From NCBI GenBank assembly GCA_029204225.1, contig CM055102.1, positions 18,668,732 through 18,732,731 on the forward strand: a stretch of 64,000 bases of DNA, written 5' to 3'. This document shows, in pieces, positions 63,845 through 64,000 of the stretch. How positions within the stretch are numbered: the first letter of the stretch is position 1; each line of letters opens with the position of its first letter. Made by a program: the position numbers and the translations under genes. The notes beneath the pieces were generated by a model, which was given only the letters and a program-made list of their open reading frames with translations, was not told where the DNA came from and did not search any database. The stretch comes from Diphasiastrum complanatum (lineage: Eukaryota; Streptophyta; Lycopodiopsida; Lycopodiales; Lycopodiaceae).

Positions 63845-64000
63845 TGTTGGGAGAGAGAGGGGGGGGAAATAAATGACGAACACGAACGAGAAACGAACTC
63901 GAACAAAAACAAACGAGAAGCGAACTCGAATAGAAAATGTTCGTGCGTAGCGGAATGAATTATTTGACTCTCTCCCTAAGCATGACTATGCCTATCAGAA
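63845..64000. repeat. Start of another gypsy LTR, cut by the window edge
   Basis: Begins TGTTGGGAGAGAGAGG and continues with CGAACTCGAA words, AATGTTCGTGCGTAGCGGAA, and then CATGACTATGCCTATCAGA, matching 12895-12990 and, in part, 7563-7690. The element continues beyond the window. Confidence 0.85.

Overview
The window is nuclear DNA from a land plant with a large, repeat-rich genome and very long introns. Two host genes can be supported: the 3' end of a Pumilio-family (PUF) RNA-binding protein gene (about 1175-1480, plus strand), and a complete 10-exon gene for a plastid-type FAD-dependent oxidoreductase of the amine-oxidase/carotene-desaturase superfamily (27173-56816, minus strand). The rest is mostly transposable elements, their remnants and simple repeats. 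Long introns, many degenerate Copia elements and abundant (GA)n/(CT)n arrays would fit a fern or a gymnosperm, but the sequence alone does not fix the species.

Layout. 1-1.5 kb: last exons of the PUF gene. 2.2-3.9 kb: a tandem duplication and a cluster of tRNA-like (SINE-like) monomers. 5.5-7.6 kb: a broken Helitron helicase (minus), cut by the LTR of a Ty3/gypsy element (7.56-13.86 kb, minus) that contains a degraded Copia element (9.0-11.2 kb, minus). 14.4-25.1 kb: three Copia elements in a nest. Copia-1 (plus) is broken by Copia-2 (minus), which is split between its gag and protease regions by Copia-3 (plus). Copia-2 and Copia-3 both lack reverse transcriptase, and in each the missing part is replaced by unrecognised sequence.

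27.2-56.8 kb: the oxidoreductase gene. Ten exons total 1725 nt (574 codons plus stop), and all junctions keep frame. Its long introns carry elements: intron 5 (9.6 kb) holds a 4.9-kb hAT transposon with 8-bp target duplications and a relic of a Copia protease/pre-integrase region; intron 4 (8.7 kb) holds LINE fragments and a LINE with a (CT)n tail; intron 3 (5.0 kb) holds a second LINE 3' end with the same hairpin and (CT)n tail.

57-64 kb: upstream flank with another SINE-like copy, several short tandem duplications, large (GA)n arrays, a 221-bp block identical to a piece of the hAT element 27 kb away, and at the window edge the start of another gypsy LTR of the family seen at 7.6 kb.

The strongest points for follow-up are the hAT element whose two exons carrying the catalytic aspartates are inverted relative to the exon carrying the glutamate, the 221-bp identity ending exactly at that inversion breakpoint, the RT-less Copia elements with replacement ORFs, and the LINE 3' hairpin that shows a compensatory base-pair change. 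I found no CRISPR array, no rRNA or true tRNA gene, and no bacterial-type operon.
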